Assembly (NCBI RefSeq): GCF_033807575.1
Contig: NC_084721.1
Location: 7,998,001 to 8,062,000, forward strand
Reading direction: 5' to 3'
Source: Cydia pomonella
Taxonomy: Eukaryota; Arthropoda; Insecta; Lepidoptera; Tortricidae
Length of the DNA stretch: 64,000 nt
Within the stretch, counting starts at the first letter, position 1. Every line of letters starts with the position of its first letter. Below, piece by piece: positions 12,901 to 22,833 of the stretch. Made by a program: the position numbers and the translations under genes. Under the pieces are notes generated by a model. That model saw nothing but the letters and a program-made list of their open reading frames with translations, did not search any database and was not told where the DNA came from.

Positions 12901-15900
12901 CGCGGATATCATGTTTATGGATTTTAAATAGTTGTAAGTTTGAAAAAAAGAAAAAATAATCACTAAGTTCCCTCAAAAATAAAATTGCGCATTTTTAAAA
13001 GCAATTCTCATAATTTTAACTATTGTGCATAAATTGTAACAATTTTAAAGTGCGTTTTAGAGCTATGGAACAATTAATGGTAAAATTAGGATACGTATCG
13101 CTTAAGTCCCTAGAGAAAATCCTCAAGGTTTCTAATAACATTTTTGGCAAACGTATTGTAATCAAAAGAAGCGGAATGATTTTTAAAAAACTCCGCTCTC
13201 TGAACCTACGGTACCTTAAGCTGTAAACATATTTGTGTACACCGTGAGCTAGAGAAATTATTCAATGTATTTTAATCTTTTTTATTTTTATTTGTTAATG
13301 TACCATATAAAGTCATATTTGTTATACCTGAAATATTTTTTTTATAAGTTATTTTTATTGACAGATAAATTTTGCGAGTTTCCTTTAAAACTTTAATGTC
13401 TGCCAGTAGGTATGTCTACACTAAAACAAGTTACATTGTGGCAGTGACGTAACCAAACAAGCGGTTTTAGTGAGTTATTATAGAAACAAATTTTCAGAAG
13501 AATTGTCATTATCTCTAAAACAAGACAGATTTCAGAAAACTTTGTATGACATATTGGTCTCTAAATGCAGTCAAGAATGCATCTTTAAAATCTGTCAGGT
13601 TATTCTATCCCTCGGTGTATATAGTAAGAAGCCCCGTTCATGACATGACTTTAGATATTTTACTATCTTGAAATTACTGTTAAGTAGTAAAAATATTGAG
13701 CAATGTTTTTTTTGGCAACCCATACATGTACTTTGTTTACATACATGACTATCATAAGAATAAATATCAAATATCAAACATTTATTTAGCAAATAGGCCA
13801 CAGGGGCACTTTTACATGTCCATTTTTACAAACAATAAATTAAAAAAAAAAAACAATTACAAATATCGAATCTATGAAATAATAAATACTTTATTAGAGA
13901 TGTATACTGTCTCTAAATGTCAAATTACACAAAAAAAACTATGATAAAAAAATAAAACCATAAAATACTAAAATTCTTTAGAGATGTATAAGTCTCTAAG
14001 TGTCAGAGATAAAATATAAAAATATATATTAAATTATCCTTAGAGATGTAGAGGGTCGCCAAGGCTTGAATTCTTATATAAATAATTAAAAGACAAAAAA
14101 ATTAAAACAGACAAGAACCGAATGAAGTGTCTCACGTTAATGTCACTCAAAAGTAAAGTTACATACTTTAACATAACCTGTACCCCGCGTAAGCTTAAAC
14201 AGACCGGTCTCCACAAACAGCACCCGTTCACGAGTATGACGTGTATCTCAGCCATCGCCTCCCTCAACCTTCATTCGGGAAAGTGGCGACCCGATCAACG
14301 ACGCCACCGTAAGTAAAGACTTTTAAGCGAGCATGACATGTTCAAGCTGCCGGGTTGTACTAATATAAATATAATAAAAAAAATTGTGAGATACAACATT
14401 TGTGCTTGTAAGTTACATTAAAGACGGAATAGCGCCACATAAACGCGACTACATATTATTCATAAGGAGTGCCTACCTATAAAACTAAATTATAAATTTA
14501 AATTGACTTAGAGATGTATAGGTCTCTAAGTGTCCAAATCATTAAAATAGGTATTAAAATAAAATGAAATTTAAAATAAAATAAAATTTAAAATAAAATA
14601 AAATTTAAAATAAAATAAAATTTAAAATAAAATAAAATCTTAGAGCTGTATAAGGTCTCTAAGTGTCCAAAACTAAAATAATACAATCAAACGAGAACAT
14701 GATGTTCTCTTGTGTCAGTTCTACTGGACGCTAGTATGGTTATTTCACAGGAAGAAAACGAAAACACTATTACTGACATTTTTATCATACTATCAAGATC
14801 AAGCTACTGGCTTAAAGGCATCCTTATCATCTATGAAATCATTCACAGCATAATACGCCTTACTTAACAAAGAGCTCTTAACGTGTGACTTAAATTTGTT
14901 AAGAGGCAAATTCACTATATCAGTGGGAACTTTGTTATAAAAACGTGTACAGTTCCCGACGAAAGACGTACTAACCTTACGGAGGCGGTGGGCGGGCACA
15001 GCAAGTTTATGCTTGTTTCTAGTGTTATAGTTATGGATATCACTGTTAAGCTTGAATTCGTTAATGTTTTTCCGAACATACATAATATTCTCAAGTATGT
15101 ATTGAGATGCAACGGTAAGAATGCTTGCATCTTTAAATTTCTCTCTTAGGGATACTCGAGCGCCCAGTCCATAGATGGAACGTACAGCTCGCTTTTGCAG
15201 TACAAATATTGTCTGAATGTCTGCCGCTTTTCCCCACAACAGAATTCCATACGACATAACACTATGGAAGTAACTAAAGTAAACCAGCCTGGCCGTCTCT
15301 ACGTTTGTTAGCTGTCTGATTCTCCTCACTGCATAGGCTGCTGAACTAAGTTTGCCGGCTAAAGTGGCTATATGTGCATGCCATTGCAGTTTTGAGTCTA
15401 AAGTGACTCCCAGGAAAACAGTTCGATCTTCAAATTCCAGCGTATCACCTTTTATTTTAATCTTGCTGTTATTTACCTGCTTGACGTTAGGTAGCGTAAA
15501 TTTGATGCATTTGGTTTTCTTTGCGTTCAAAAGCAAATTGTTTGCCGTAAACCAGTTTAATACGGTAGATAGCGCGTCATTAATGCTCTCGAATCTAGTT
15601 TCCTTTCTGTTCACTTTAAATATAAGGGAAGTGTCATCTGCAAACAACACTATATCATGTCTTTCTTGCACAACTTTTGGTAGGTCATTGATGTATACCA
15701 AAAACAGGAAGGGACCAAGAATTGAACCTTGCGGCACTCCGAGGGCTACCGGGGACCCAGCCGATTGAGTTCCATTAATAACTACTCGCTGAGTTCTATT
15801 CGAAAGGTACGATGAGACAAGGTCAAGGGCACTAGCTTTTATCCCATAGTGGCTTAATTTTCTCTTTAAATTTTCGTGATCAACGCAATCAAATGCCTTC

Positions 15901-18900
15901 GACAGATCACAGAAAATTCCAATAGCATCTTGAGCTTTTTCCCAAGCGTCAAAGATGTGTTTTAGAAGTACCACACCGGCGTCAGTAGTTGATCGACCTC
16001 TGGTAAAACCAAATTGATTGCTATCAAGCAGTTTATTTCTGTTGAAATGTGACGATAGTTGATTTAGAATAAGTTTCTCGAACACTTTGCTTAATGCCGG
16101 TAGTATTGAAATAGGTCTAAAGTTTGTGGAGTCGGTTCTTGTTCCTGATTTAAACAACGGGATAATTTTGCTATGTTTCATAATATCTGGAAAAATTCCA
16201 GCATCAATGCATCTGTTGAAAATCTCAGCTAAATAAAAAACTAAAATAAATTTTAAGTTCCTGTGATTGCTTCTTCCGATAAGAAATTGAGATTAAGATT
16301 ATTTATTGATTAGTTTCAAATATAATATGCGTGTGTGCATGTACAATTCAATGTTTGTCCAATATTTTGTGATAATGATAAAAATGTGAAAGTCATTGAT
16401 TTTAATAGATAGTTCAACTATAAATCGAGTTATTGAGACGAATCCTGATGTGCCATCGTTGAGACGACCATTGAACGAGATTAGAACCATTTGAATGTTT
16501 ACACTATAAAACTGATACGATCATTGTAGCTACCGACTACAAAGTATGGTATCAAGTGTAGTCATTATTGACGTATGATTTCTTTAGATCATAACTGAAA
16601 CAAAAGTTAGTTTGCACTTGTGTCAATACGTTACCTGTATCTCTGGTAGGGATGGGTGTCGGGAATTTTACCAAATTCGTTTTTTTTGGTTTTTTCCCGT
16701 TTTATTCAGAAAAATTAAATACGTCATAGATAATGCCACTGATGAGTGATGAACTGATGGCAGTGTCAAATATATAAAATGCCAGAAACTAACACATTAG
16801 ACGGGCAACCTTAACCTTCCTGTTTAAATTCCCAATTAAATTCATATGGAAAAATACAGAAGTTTAAAAAACACTAGATTTTTTCGGCTTTTTCGGAAGT
16901 ATTGTAACTGAAATTTGCATTGTTTTTTTCGATAGAAACTTGAAAAAAACGCATCGTTTGAAAATTTTCCCGTATTTTTCCGGGTTTTTTCAACGCCAGT
17001 CACTGGCAAAAGGCGCCCTTTGGTCCATCGCCTACAAAGTGCTAGAGTAATACCAAGATAAGTTAGCCACGATTTTGACAGCCCCAACATGCAAGAGTTG
17101 TTTTAAACGTCAAACTTCTATGCAATTATGACGTTTACTTAACACTTGCACAGGCTGGACTAAGTGCACTATCATAATCGCTGCCAACTTATCTTGATCT
17201 GACTATAGTGCATAAATATGTAAATAAAATTCGTCCTTATTGACAAGCAACAAGGTGACACCCTTTGCAGAGGATGTCACACATTAAATCGTAGGTCATA
17301 TCGTTGGAAAGGATACATGAGTAGGTTCCTATTCTTTTTACACATGCTACTTAAAATGCATGTTGACGTGTAAAAGTGCCTTTGTGGCCTATTTGCTGAA
17401 AAATGTTTAAGTGGAAGCTACTACGTTTTAAAAGAGACATTTTGTAATTTTACTACAGCACAGAAAGCGCCATAGTATCTCGCCCGCGAGGTACGTTAAC
17501 CGTCCCTCTCTTATGGATGCAGTTAAAAAAGGCTGCTAGTCTATCTCACGGGCGAGATACTGTCGCGCCGCTCCTGTGCTAGGCTTACTGATTACTAATT
17601 CAAATACAATTAAAAGTTTTCTATGTTTATATAGCAATTAAAAAGGAGCTTGGATACCCGAGAAAAACGAATGACGAGTACAATAGGGCCTCGCAAATCC
17701 GTACACTGGCTAATCAGAACTGCCGAGTGATCCCTTTCTTTGAGGGACCAAAGCCTTTGCTTGGTCTATAAATAGAGTACGGTAGTGCAGACTAAATTAG
17801 ATGAGTTCTTGTGATGAGCGCAATTTTGTTTTCTGGATTAATTTCTAACTATATGTATGCCCCTCGCCCTCTCCTTGGCCATCTGCCATATGAATTGCTT
17901 GCATTTACCGGCCTTCGTTGCCTTTTCGCGCTTTTCCTAGACCCTAGACTAGACAACATCTCGTAGACTAGACAAACATACCCTTGCGTTGTTCCTTGGG
18001 CGCCTCGCCACTGTTGTGGCGCTCGCGCTCCTCCTTGACGGGCTCGGGCGCGGGCTGCTTGCCTTTACCGGCCTTCGCTGCCTTCGCGGGCTTCTCCTTC
18101 TTCTCAACCACTTCTTCTTTTTTCTCGGGAGTCTACAAGTTTATTTTATGGTAACCATCAAGATTTTGTATAGTCAATGAAACCATACAAAGGGCTTAAA
18201 AAGGCTCTAACTATTTATTCTGTCCGAGTGCAACTTGTTTTCTTTTTTCATGCATTATTGTGAGGTACAGTTGACATTACCATGATGTTACATATGTGTT
18301 GTGTGTGTGATATGTGAATGAGTAGTAATAAGATGCACTGATAGGAGAACAATTTAGTATAAAATATTATGTTCTAAGCAATACTTTAAGTAACTGTTTA
18401 TAATAGACCATTGTTATATAGCCTGAAAATAAAGAGTTTCATTTAATTTCATAAATAATGACGGCCTGTAGGTAATAAATACTTACATAATAATCCAGAA
18501 CTTGTTTAAACATAAAAAATACAAAAACAAGGAGGAAGGAATTTGAAAACGGGCAGTAATATCAAAAGTAACTATTAATTAGCTACTTTTAAAATGACTC
18601 GTCGTTTTAAAAGTTAAAACCCCATTTCAAAACAAGATGTCATAATTTTCACCGCACTATTATTTTACTAGAATAGTTAGTTAATGATGTTATAATTATG
18701 GTATATGGTAATTATAACTACAATGTAACAATACCTCTACTTACAATAAAGTAGGATGCAACTAAATATAATATGATAATTATTTAATGTATGACAAGTA
18801 TGTTATCTAAAAGGTCAAACATATCTATTGTTTATCAATTGATGTATGCATCTTCTGAAATGCACAATGACAAATAACCTTTTGGTATGTTGATGCTTAC

Positions 18901-21184
18901 TGTACATATAGTTCGATTTATGTATTTAAAATATACTAATCACCACAATATTGGCTTTGGAAATTTCAAATGCAAAGGTAAACATGACATCTCATACGAA
19001 ATTTAGATTAATTATGTGAAACGCATACGTAATATTAAAAAAATATCGTGTCAGGTGACATATCTTTAACAATTTAACAATAGTTGAAATTTTCAGTAGA
19101 TATATATTTTTTAATTTAATAGTTCAAGACATTCAAATGTAATTGTCACCATCATGAACGAATATTTAATTTACTACTTTTAATACAACCTGTATAAATA
19201 ATGGGTACAAAACACCTGCAGTGACATCACGCAACTACTTAAAATGTAATTTAGCACATCCAGACGGTTTTATATGAACATACATACATATAGGTATGTA
19301 ACTAAATCATGCTCATATCTGTACAATGGCCACAATCGAGCACAAAGGCGACTCTAAATTGAGTGCAACCCGACCACTCCATTCAAGTGGAGGATAAAGA
19401 AATGCTACAAAATATACAGCAACTGTTAACATGTAGTGCAACATACCTCTTATTTATTAACAAACATAAGATTAAAACACAAGAAAGAAAATTAAGTCAC
19501 CATTTTACCAAACCATAAAAGCATAGCCAGTACCATAAAAGCATAAAATTAATAATGATAACAAGATTATAACATCCGACTTTAATCACTCAGAGAAGTT
19601 AAATCCAATATATAAAAATTGTTTAATTGAATTCTACTTGTGTTAAAGTCGGCTGGTCATAGTCTGGCTAACGAAAATGAATAACATAATTATGAAATAG
19701 TTTCAACTTTCATTTGCCAGACTCTAAACAAAAAAGTTAATTGTCTACGGCACTAATTAAAACCATCACCAAACCAAAAAGCTAATAAAATATGCTATGT
19801 TATATAGGACACACACGGGACTAGGGCGGACTGAGATCGCGCACTCACTTTTTCGGCAGCGAGAGAGGATTGCAATAGTTCAAACTCATCCTTGGGATGG
19901 ATCTCCTCAAAGTGGTTGGAGACAGAGCCGGTAGGGGAGGGCGGCGTGCTCGGATCACTAATGCAGCTCGGATCCTCTTTGTTTATCAGTATCGGCTTTA
20001 CTTTAGGATCCTTGCCGCGTTTGCGAATCTGCATAAAGGTAGCGCTAATTGTATAAGACCCATTGGCATTGTGCTCAAAAGTGGAATACTTACAAATTTT
20101 CTACATTTCCCACTTAATGGAATAGTCAATAGTTGAAAATCGGAATATCTAGCGTAGATTTTTTTTCCAGAATGCAAAAGTGAAACTAGAGATATCTAAA
20201 ATATTTGAAGTGCCAAAATATTTGAGGATGTTAATAAAATACTTTTATAAACCACTCTATAAAGCACCCAGCCCCATAATACTGTGGTGGTACCCAAATG
20301 TGATTGATACTTAAGTATTTAGAGTGAAACGTACCTTTACATTGGGTGGAGTATCCCTAAGAACATCTACAACAACAGGGGGACAGAACTCAACATGAGG
20401 CTTAGCCGGAGGCACAGTGTCTTCATCCACACCACTCTCGGCTGGAGCCTCACTCTCCACCTCACTGCCAGTAGTCACTGCATTTTCCTTATTCTTCTCC
20501 TTCCGTGCTAGCTGCAGGGAAATTTATATTTTAAATAAGACAGAAAATATAATACCGTGTCTAATAAGATTCTAATTCAGTGATAGAATGATCGCTCTGT
20601 GTGGACCCGCCTAATTGTTATACATTGCTGCTTTAGCCTGAACAGATTTGCATGTGCTTTTTCATTAATTTGGTAGTTTTGTTAACATTTTTAAAATATT
20701 AAATTAAAAACTAAGATTTTTATATCAAAATAAATCTCCACCAAATAATATTGTTACATACATTATTTCAATATTATTGCACACTTATCTGTTCAATTAC
20801 ATTAAGTTATCCTACTAGTGGCAGAAGGAAAATAACCAAACATCATTAAATCAAAACAAGAATGTGATTCTTAATAAGTTTCCAATAAGTAAGGACCTAT
20901 CATATAACCATGCAATGGAATGTATCTAGCTACAACATTAAAATAAATTCAATATGAAAAATTAACATAATAAAAGATTTTACCTTTTTAATGGCTTTCT
21001 TGTTGCTTTTCTTGGGTTTGTTTTTGTTTTCAGCCAGAGCCAGAAGCTCAGTGGTGGCCCGGCGCTGCTGAGCAATGGCCTCCTCGTAGCTGGTGCCCGA
21101 GGCCGAGAACAGCCCCATGAGCAGCAGCACAGCCACTACCACCACCCCCACACCACATAGCACTAGCAATGCCTGCAGCTCCAT
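918..21184 (-). CDS. RRBP1-like: Ribosome-binding protein 1 / kinectin family protein, 3' end outside window
   Basis: Seventeen coding exons join in phase: 20984-21184, 20335-20511, 19849-20028, 17982-18132, 12548-12787, 12095-12243, 10560-10672, 9510-9663, 7657-7737, 6628-6829, 5523-5629, 5130-5243, 4460-4600, 3902-4000, 2021-2152, 1584-1712 and 918-1034, giving at least 829 codons. The start is the ATG at 21184 in CCCATGG context. Residues about 5-26 form one hydrophobic anchor, followed by the family signature SASGTSYEEAIAQQRR, a Lys-rich cytosolic stretch, Ala/Pro linkers and long heptad coiled coil. The family spans the ER membrane with its coiled coil in the cytosol, where members bind ribosomes, microtubules or kinesin. 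Segments DPMQKLKKQLADKEKAL, LRTKNWKVMEAL and DDT-EGVLSQLQ follow vertebrate RRBP1/kinectin order. Four exons carry downstream tandem arrays. The C-terminus is missing. RRBP1 versus kinectin cannot be separated here. Confidence 0.88.
2758..3480 (-). mobile_element. LINE 3' fragment with A-rich tail
   Basis: Read on the minus strand, the sequence ends in a LINE-like 3' terminus (AAGTGCTTGTTGCTAGGCC, then ATGAATAAAGTA) followed by a poly(A)-like run at 2758-2770. No reverse transcriptase ORF remains, so it is a 5'-truncated copy. Its 5' limit is uncertain. It lies in the intron between the 3902-4000 and 2021-2152 exons. Confidence 0.5.
5708..5957 (+). repeat. Interspersed repeat, GGTTCCGTACC family, copy 1
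   Basis: This shares long matches with 51107-51396, including AAGTGCGAGTC, GAAGGGTTCCGTACCATTA, TATTTTATTCTGTTTTTAGT and the end GACCCTTTGGGTACGGAACC. The internal GGGTTCCGTACC and terminal GGTACGGAACCC are inverted with respect to each other. I recall this family as abundant in Lepidoptera. It has no coding capacity. Confidence 0.75.
6292..6440 (-). mobile_element. LINE 3' end with (TAC)n-like tail
   Basis: The minus strand reads CTAACTGGAAGAGATCCC ... TGTACAATAAAGAGTTTTAC and then a run of ACT triplets (plus strand TAGTAGTAG at 6295-6312). This is the usual form of a 5'-truncated LINE 3' terminus with a simple-repeat tail. It abuts array 2 directly. Confidence 0.6.
6448..6726. repeat. 111-bp exon/donor-derived minisatellite (array 2)
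   Basis: About 2.5 copies of a 111-bp unit (register points 6448, 6559, 6670). On the minus strand each unit carries coiled-coil coding sequence for the end of the 6628-6829 exon, then the donor GTATGT and about 11 bp of intron. The unit is 37 codons long, but reading through the donor gives GGT ATG TAG, a stop, so extra copies cannot simply lengthen the protein. Confidence 0.93.
7210..7470. repeat. Interspersed repeat shared with 39420-40030
   Basis: The stretch CTGTGCCCTACCACACAAAG ... CCCATACCTCTCTTTTGGACG ... GACGTACCCGGGTCCAT occurs here and at 39460-40028. There it is split by a LINE fragment inserted after GCGAGATG. Upstream, GCGTACGGCCCGTCTGATGG and TGCAACTCCAGAGG are inverted relative to the repeats at 57648-57800 and 59553-59742. 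Confidence 0.65.
8230..9615. repeat. 139-bp exon/donor-derived minisatellite (array 3)
   Basis: Ten copies of a 139-bp unit start at 8230, 8369, 8508, 8647, 8786, 8925, 9064, 9203, 9342 and 9481. I saw no difference between the nine leftmost. On the minus strand each holds exon sequence ending AACAGGCTC, the donor GTGAGT and a short intron piece, then an internally shortened copy of the exon's own start. Read-through past the donor meets an in-frame TGA after eight codons. The exon used is the rightmost copy, which alone has an acceptor. Confidence 0.96.
9664..10559. other. Intron, AT-rich, nothing recognised
   Basis: This is the intron between RRBP1-like exons 7 and 8, just upstream (in the gene's direction) of array 3. 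I see no coding or repeat structure in it. Confidence 0.65.
10858..12201. repeat. 124-bp exon/donor-derived minisatellite (array 4)
   Basis: About eleven copies of a 124-bp unit begin at 10858, 10982, 11106 and so on every 124 bp to 12098. On the minus strand each encodes the end of the 12095-12243 exon (..HSEWTE), then the donor GTACGT and about 15 bp of intron before the next copy. Copies differ by single bases; the one at 11230 has two private changes. The leftmost copy lacks the donor (ACCAAGGGGG in place of ACCGAGGTAC). Confidence 0.95.
13890..14670 (-). repeat. Repeated hairpin motif in LINE 3' UTR
   Basis: The motif CTTAGAGATGTA...TCTCTAAGTGTC recurs at about 13896, 13978, 14508 and 14640, with a half copy at 14040. 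Each full copy can fold as an 8-bp stem (CTTAGAGA / TCTCTAAG) with a loop of about 10 nt. Between the last two lies a run of AATAAAATAAAATTTAA repeats (14560-14638). Repeated 3' hairpins could be recognition sites for the element's reverse transcriptase. Confidence 0.7.
14799..16181 (-). CDS. LINE reverse transcriptase, partial (mobile element ORF)
   Basis: This 460-residue open stretch is a non-LTR reverse transcriptase lacking its N-terminal endonuclease. Visible motifs are NFRPISILPALSKVFEK (about 20-36), DLSKAFDCVDH (92-102), GVPQGSILGP (148-157) and the catalytic FADD at 180-183. The C-terminal part resembles other jockey-superfamily ends. Its ORF is intact, so the copy is fairly young. 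It is mobile-element protein, not a host gene; the frame continues to about 16231 without a start. Confidence 0.9.
   Translation of the reverse strand: MKHSKIIPLFKSGTRTDSTNFRPISILPALSKVFEKLILNQLSSHFNRNKLLDSNQFGFTRGRSTTDAGVVLLKHIFDAWEKAQDAIGIFCDLSKAFDCVDHENLKRKLSHYGIKASALDLVSSYLSNRTQRVVINGTQSAGSPVALGVPQGSILGPFLFLVYINDLPKVVQERHDIVLFADDTSLIFKVNRKETRFESINDALSTVLNWFTANNLLLNAKKTKCIKFTLPNVKQVNNSKIKIKGDTLEFEDRTVFLGVTLDSKLQWHAHIATLAGKLSSAAYAVRRIRQLTNVETARLVYFSYFHSVMSYGILLWGKAADIQTIFVLQKRAVRSIYGLGARVSLREKFKDASILTVASQYILENIMYVRKNINEFKLNSDIHNYNTRNKHKLAVPAHRLRKVSTSFVGNCTRFYNKVPTDIVNLPLNKFKSHVKSSLLSKAYYAVNDFIDDKDAFKPVA
17053..17196. mobile_element. MITE, AAGATAAGTTAGCC family, copy 1
   Basis: Inverted ends AAGATAAGTTAGCCACGAT (17056) and ATCGCTGCCAACTTATCTT (17177-17195) enclose about 105 bp. 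The interior AAACGTCAAACTTCTATG and AACACTTGCAC match, in inverted orientation, the element at 50598-50740. It is non-coding. Confidence 0.6.
17456..17581. mobile_element. MITE/foldback with AGTATCTCGCCCG arms
   Basis: The arms CAGCACAG...GCGCCATAGTATCTCGCC and GGGCGAGATACTGTCGCGC...CTGTGCTA are inverted repeats of about 35 bp around a loop of about 55 bp. It has no ORF and lies in the same intron as the LINE. Confidence 0.65.
17855..17975. repeat. Decayed downstream copy of RRBP1-like exon 4
   Basis: Sequence at about 17862-17938 resembles part of the 17982-18132 exon at an offset near 160 bp; the core match is TTACCGGCCTTCG at 17905 and 18065. The short intron motif CTAGACTAGACAA near the donor is also doubled. 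It looks like one old tandem duplication spanning the exon end and donor, similar in layout to the four arrays but diverged. Confidence 0.7.
18133..19848. other. Intron, AT-rich, nothing recognised
   Basis: This is the intron between RRBP1-like exons 3 and 4. It is AT-rich with no credible ORF, no clear inverted ends and no tandem repeat that I can see. Confidence 0.7.
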
Positions 21185-21257
21185 GGGATCTGCCGCATGC
21201 ACCTATAACAAAATAAAATGTTATCTGTGACATATTTGATCAATGCTTGAATTTGGT

Positions 21258-21377
21258 TGTATTCCCATTTGTCGCTACAGGGCACAGATAGGAATAGGTG
21301 TTTTCACATAAATCATTCCAAATTTTTCCCCACCTCATGTATGGCATAGTCATATGATGGCGGCAAATGGGAATACA
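21258..21377. mobile_element. MITE with TGTATTCCCATTTG ends
   Basis: Terminal inverted repeats TGTATTCCCATTTGTCGC (21258) and GCGGCAAATGGGAATACA (to 21377) bound a 120-bp non-coding element. It lies in the first intron of the RRBP1-like gene. Confidence 0.75.
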
Positions 21378-22194
21378 CCTGTATTTGTTCAACTAAATGC
21401 ATGGGATAAAATAAGTTATTCTAAAGAAACTATCTAAATAAATAGATTCTGATGATTTAAGAGCATATTCACCATATTCCAAATAAAAGATGAATGCAAG
21501 AAAAAAAAATTGTATATACTTCTTCAGTAATACTATATGTTATCTTGTTTAACATTTTTACAGAGGTATTTGCTTATAACCGGCACGCGACGAATCGGCA
21601 CTTGTAAAACTGATGACGAGGACATTATTGTAAAGATATTTCACACTTATCATAAATGACATGTTCTAACAGCTGAAGTTGGTTGTTACATCTAAAGAGA
21701 GTTATTCAATGCTAGGCAAAAGGACTGAGTATTCTTGAGATATGCAAAATATACGGCTTGCTAGTTAATATCGCAATTACCGCACAATTCAATGATTCGA
21801 CTTACGGTAACTAAAACATTATGCACGGACCTATTCAATACTATTTTAGATACAATAGGTTTCTTATAAGATGAGCTCCAGCACTAACAAGAAACTGTAG
21901 AATTCTGTGCGTAATTTTAAAAATCACGAACACAACTCCACAAAATGAAGGTATGAGCTGACACGTAAGCAATGAATAGAATGACACATGTCATAGGTTA
22001 TTGACAGTACTTTCGCCCAGCACAATCATTTCCAAGAACAGTCCTTGCTGCTATTTACTCCTAAGGCATTACATTGTCTTGACTGTGTACTCCACTTCTG
22101 TAGTTCAAGCACTACATAAATTTCCATAAATATCTTATGACAATCATCTTTCATCCTACAAAAAAAACCTTATGAGAAACTGTTAAATACGTAC

Positions 22195-22380
22195 CTAAAA
22201 ATCGAAATCCTGACTGAACGATGAGTATCTCCTCCGAATTACCGATATTAAAGTGTCAAATAGTAATAGTCATTTATGATAATAATTAAAAAGCCGAGAT
22301 AAAACGAAAATAGGCAGCCCAAGCAATCCGTCCGGACCGGGCCAACAGCAAACAGCAAGATACTCGTTCAGAAATCGTGA
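22195..22380 (-). other. Probable 5' UTR exon and promoter side of the RRBP1-like gene
   Basis: On the minus strand a good donor (TTTTTAG|GTACGT, at 22194/22195) lies upstream of the acceptor at 21203-21204 that precedes the first coding exon. The sequence upstream of it has no long ORF, as expected of an untranslated leader. The 5' limit is not visible; 22380 is a guess. It faces the aftiphilin gene head to head. Confidence 0.4.
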
Positions 22381-22833
22381 CTACGTAGTGATGTAGTTTT
22401 TTTTATTTCAAAACTAGTATTTCGTTCGGAAAAAATTGTGATAAGGACAGGGGTAATTTTATTATCGCTTTTATACATTTTTTATTTTAATAATTGATAT
22501 ATAAATGCAATTGTCGCTTCAAAATGTTTCTGTATCGTACAAATTTAAGGGAATGTTTAATCCAGTTTTAAAAAAACTATAAAAGCTTTTCTGAACGCAG
22601 GTAAAGGTGTTTCATTTGATTTGACAGTAATTCTGTCAGTTCAATACAATCGTGAATCGTCGTAGCGAAATTTTGTCAATTAACAACAGCTGGCCTCGTT
22701 ACTACTAAATGTGGTTAATTGTTTCTAGTGCTATGTAGTGATTATCAAATGATTAATGTATTTACTAAAATTGAACTCGGTTGCATGAAGGATCCGTTGG
22801 TACAGTGACACAGCGACGTTAAAATACAAGACC
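22381..22833. promoter_or_regulatory. Divergent intergenic region between RRBP1-like and aftiphilin
   Basis: About 450-640 bp separate the leftward RRBP1-like leader from the rightward aftiphilin start codon, so the two genes probably share or abut promoters. No TATA box or repeat stands out. Several short upstream ATGs precede the aftiphilin start at 22834. The promoter role is inferred from gene layout only. Confidence 0.4.

Larger units (their letters stand above)
13759..16231 (-). mobile_element. 5'-truncated jockey-superfamily LINE with repeated-hairpin 3' UTR
   Basis: The ORF runs in frame from about 16231 to the stop at 14799 and is followed by about 1 kb of 3' UTR. The 3' terminus on the minus strand reads AAAAGTGCCCCTGTGGCC ... 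AATAAATG and ends in TTTGATATTTGATATTT. The same terminus motif recurs at 17365-17400 in the other orientation. The element sits in a 5.2-kb intron of the RRBP1-like gene in the same transcriptional direction. The 5' junction at about 16231 falls inside the coding sequence. Confidence 0.8.

Noticed and set aside
13023..13226. Plus-strand 67-residue ORF
   Set aside because: It has no recognisable features, is Lys/Leu-rich in an AT-rich intron, and no signal supports it as a gene.
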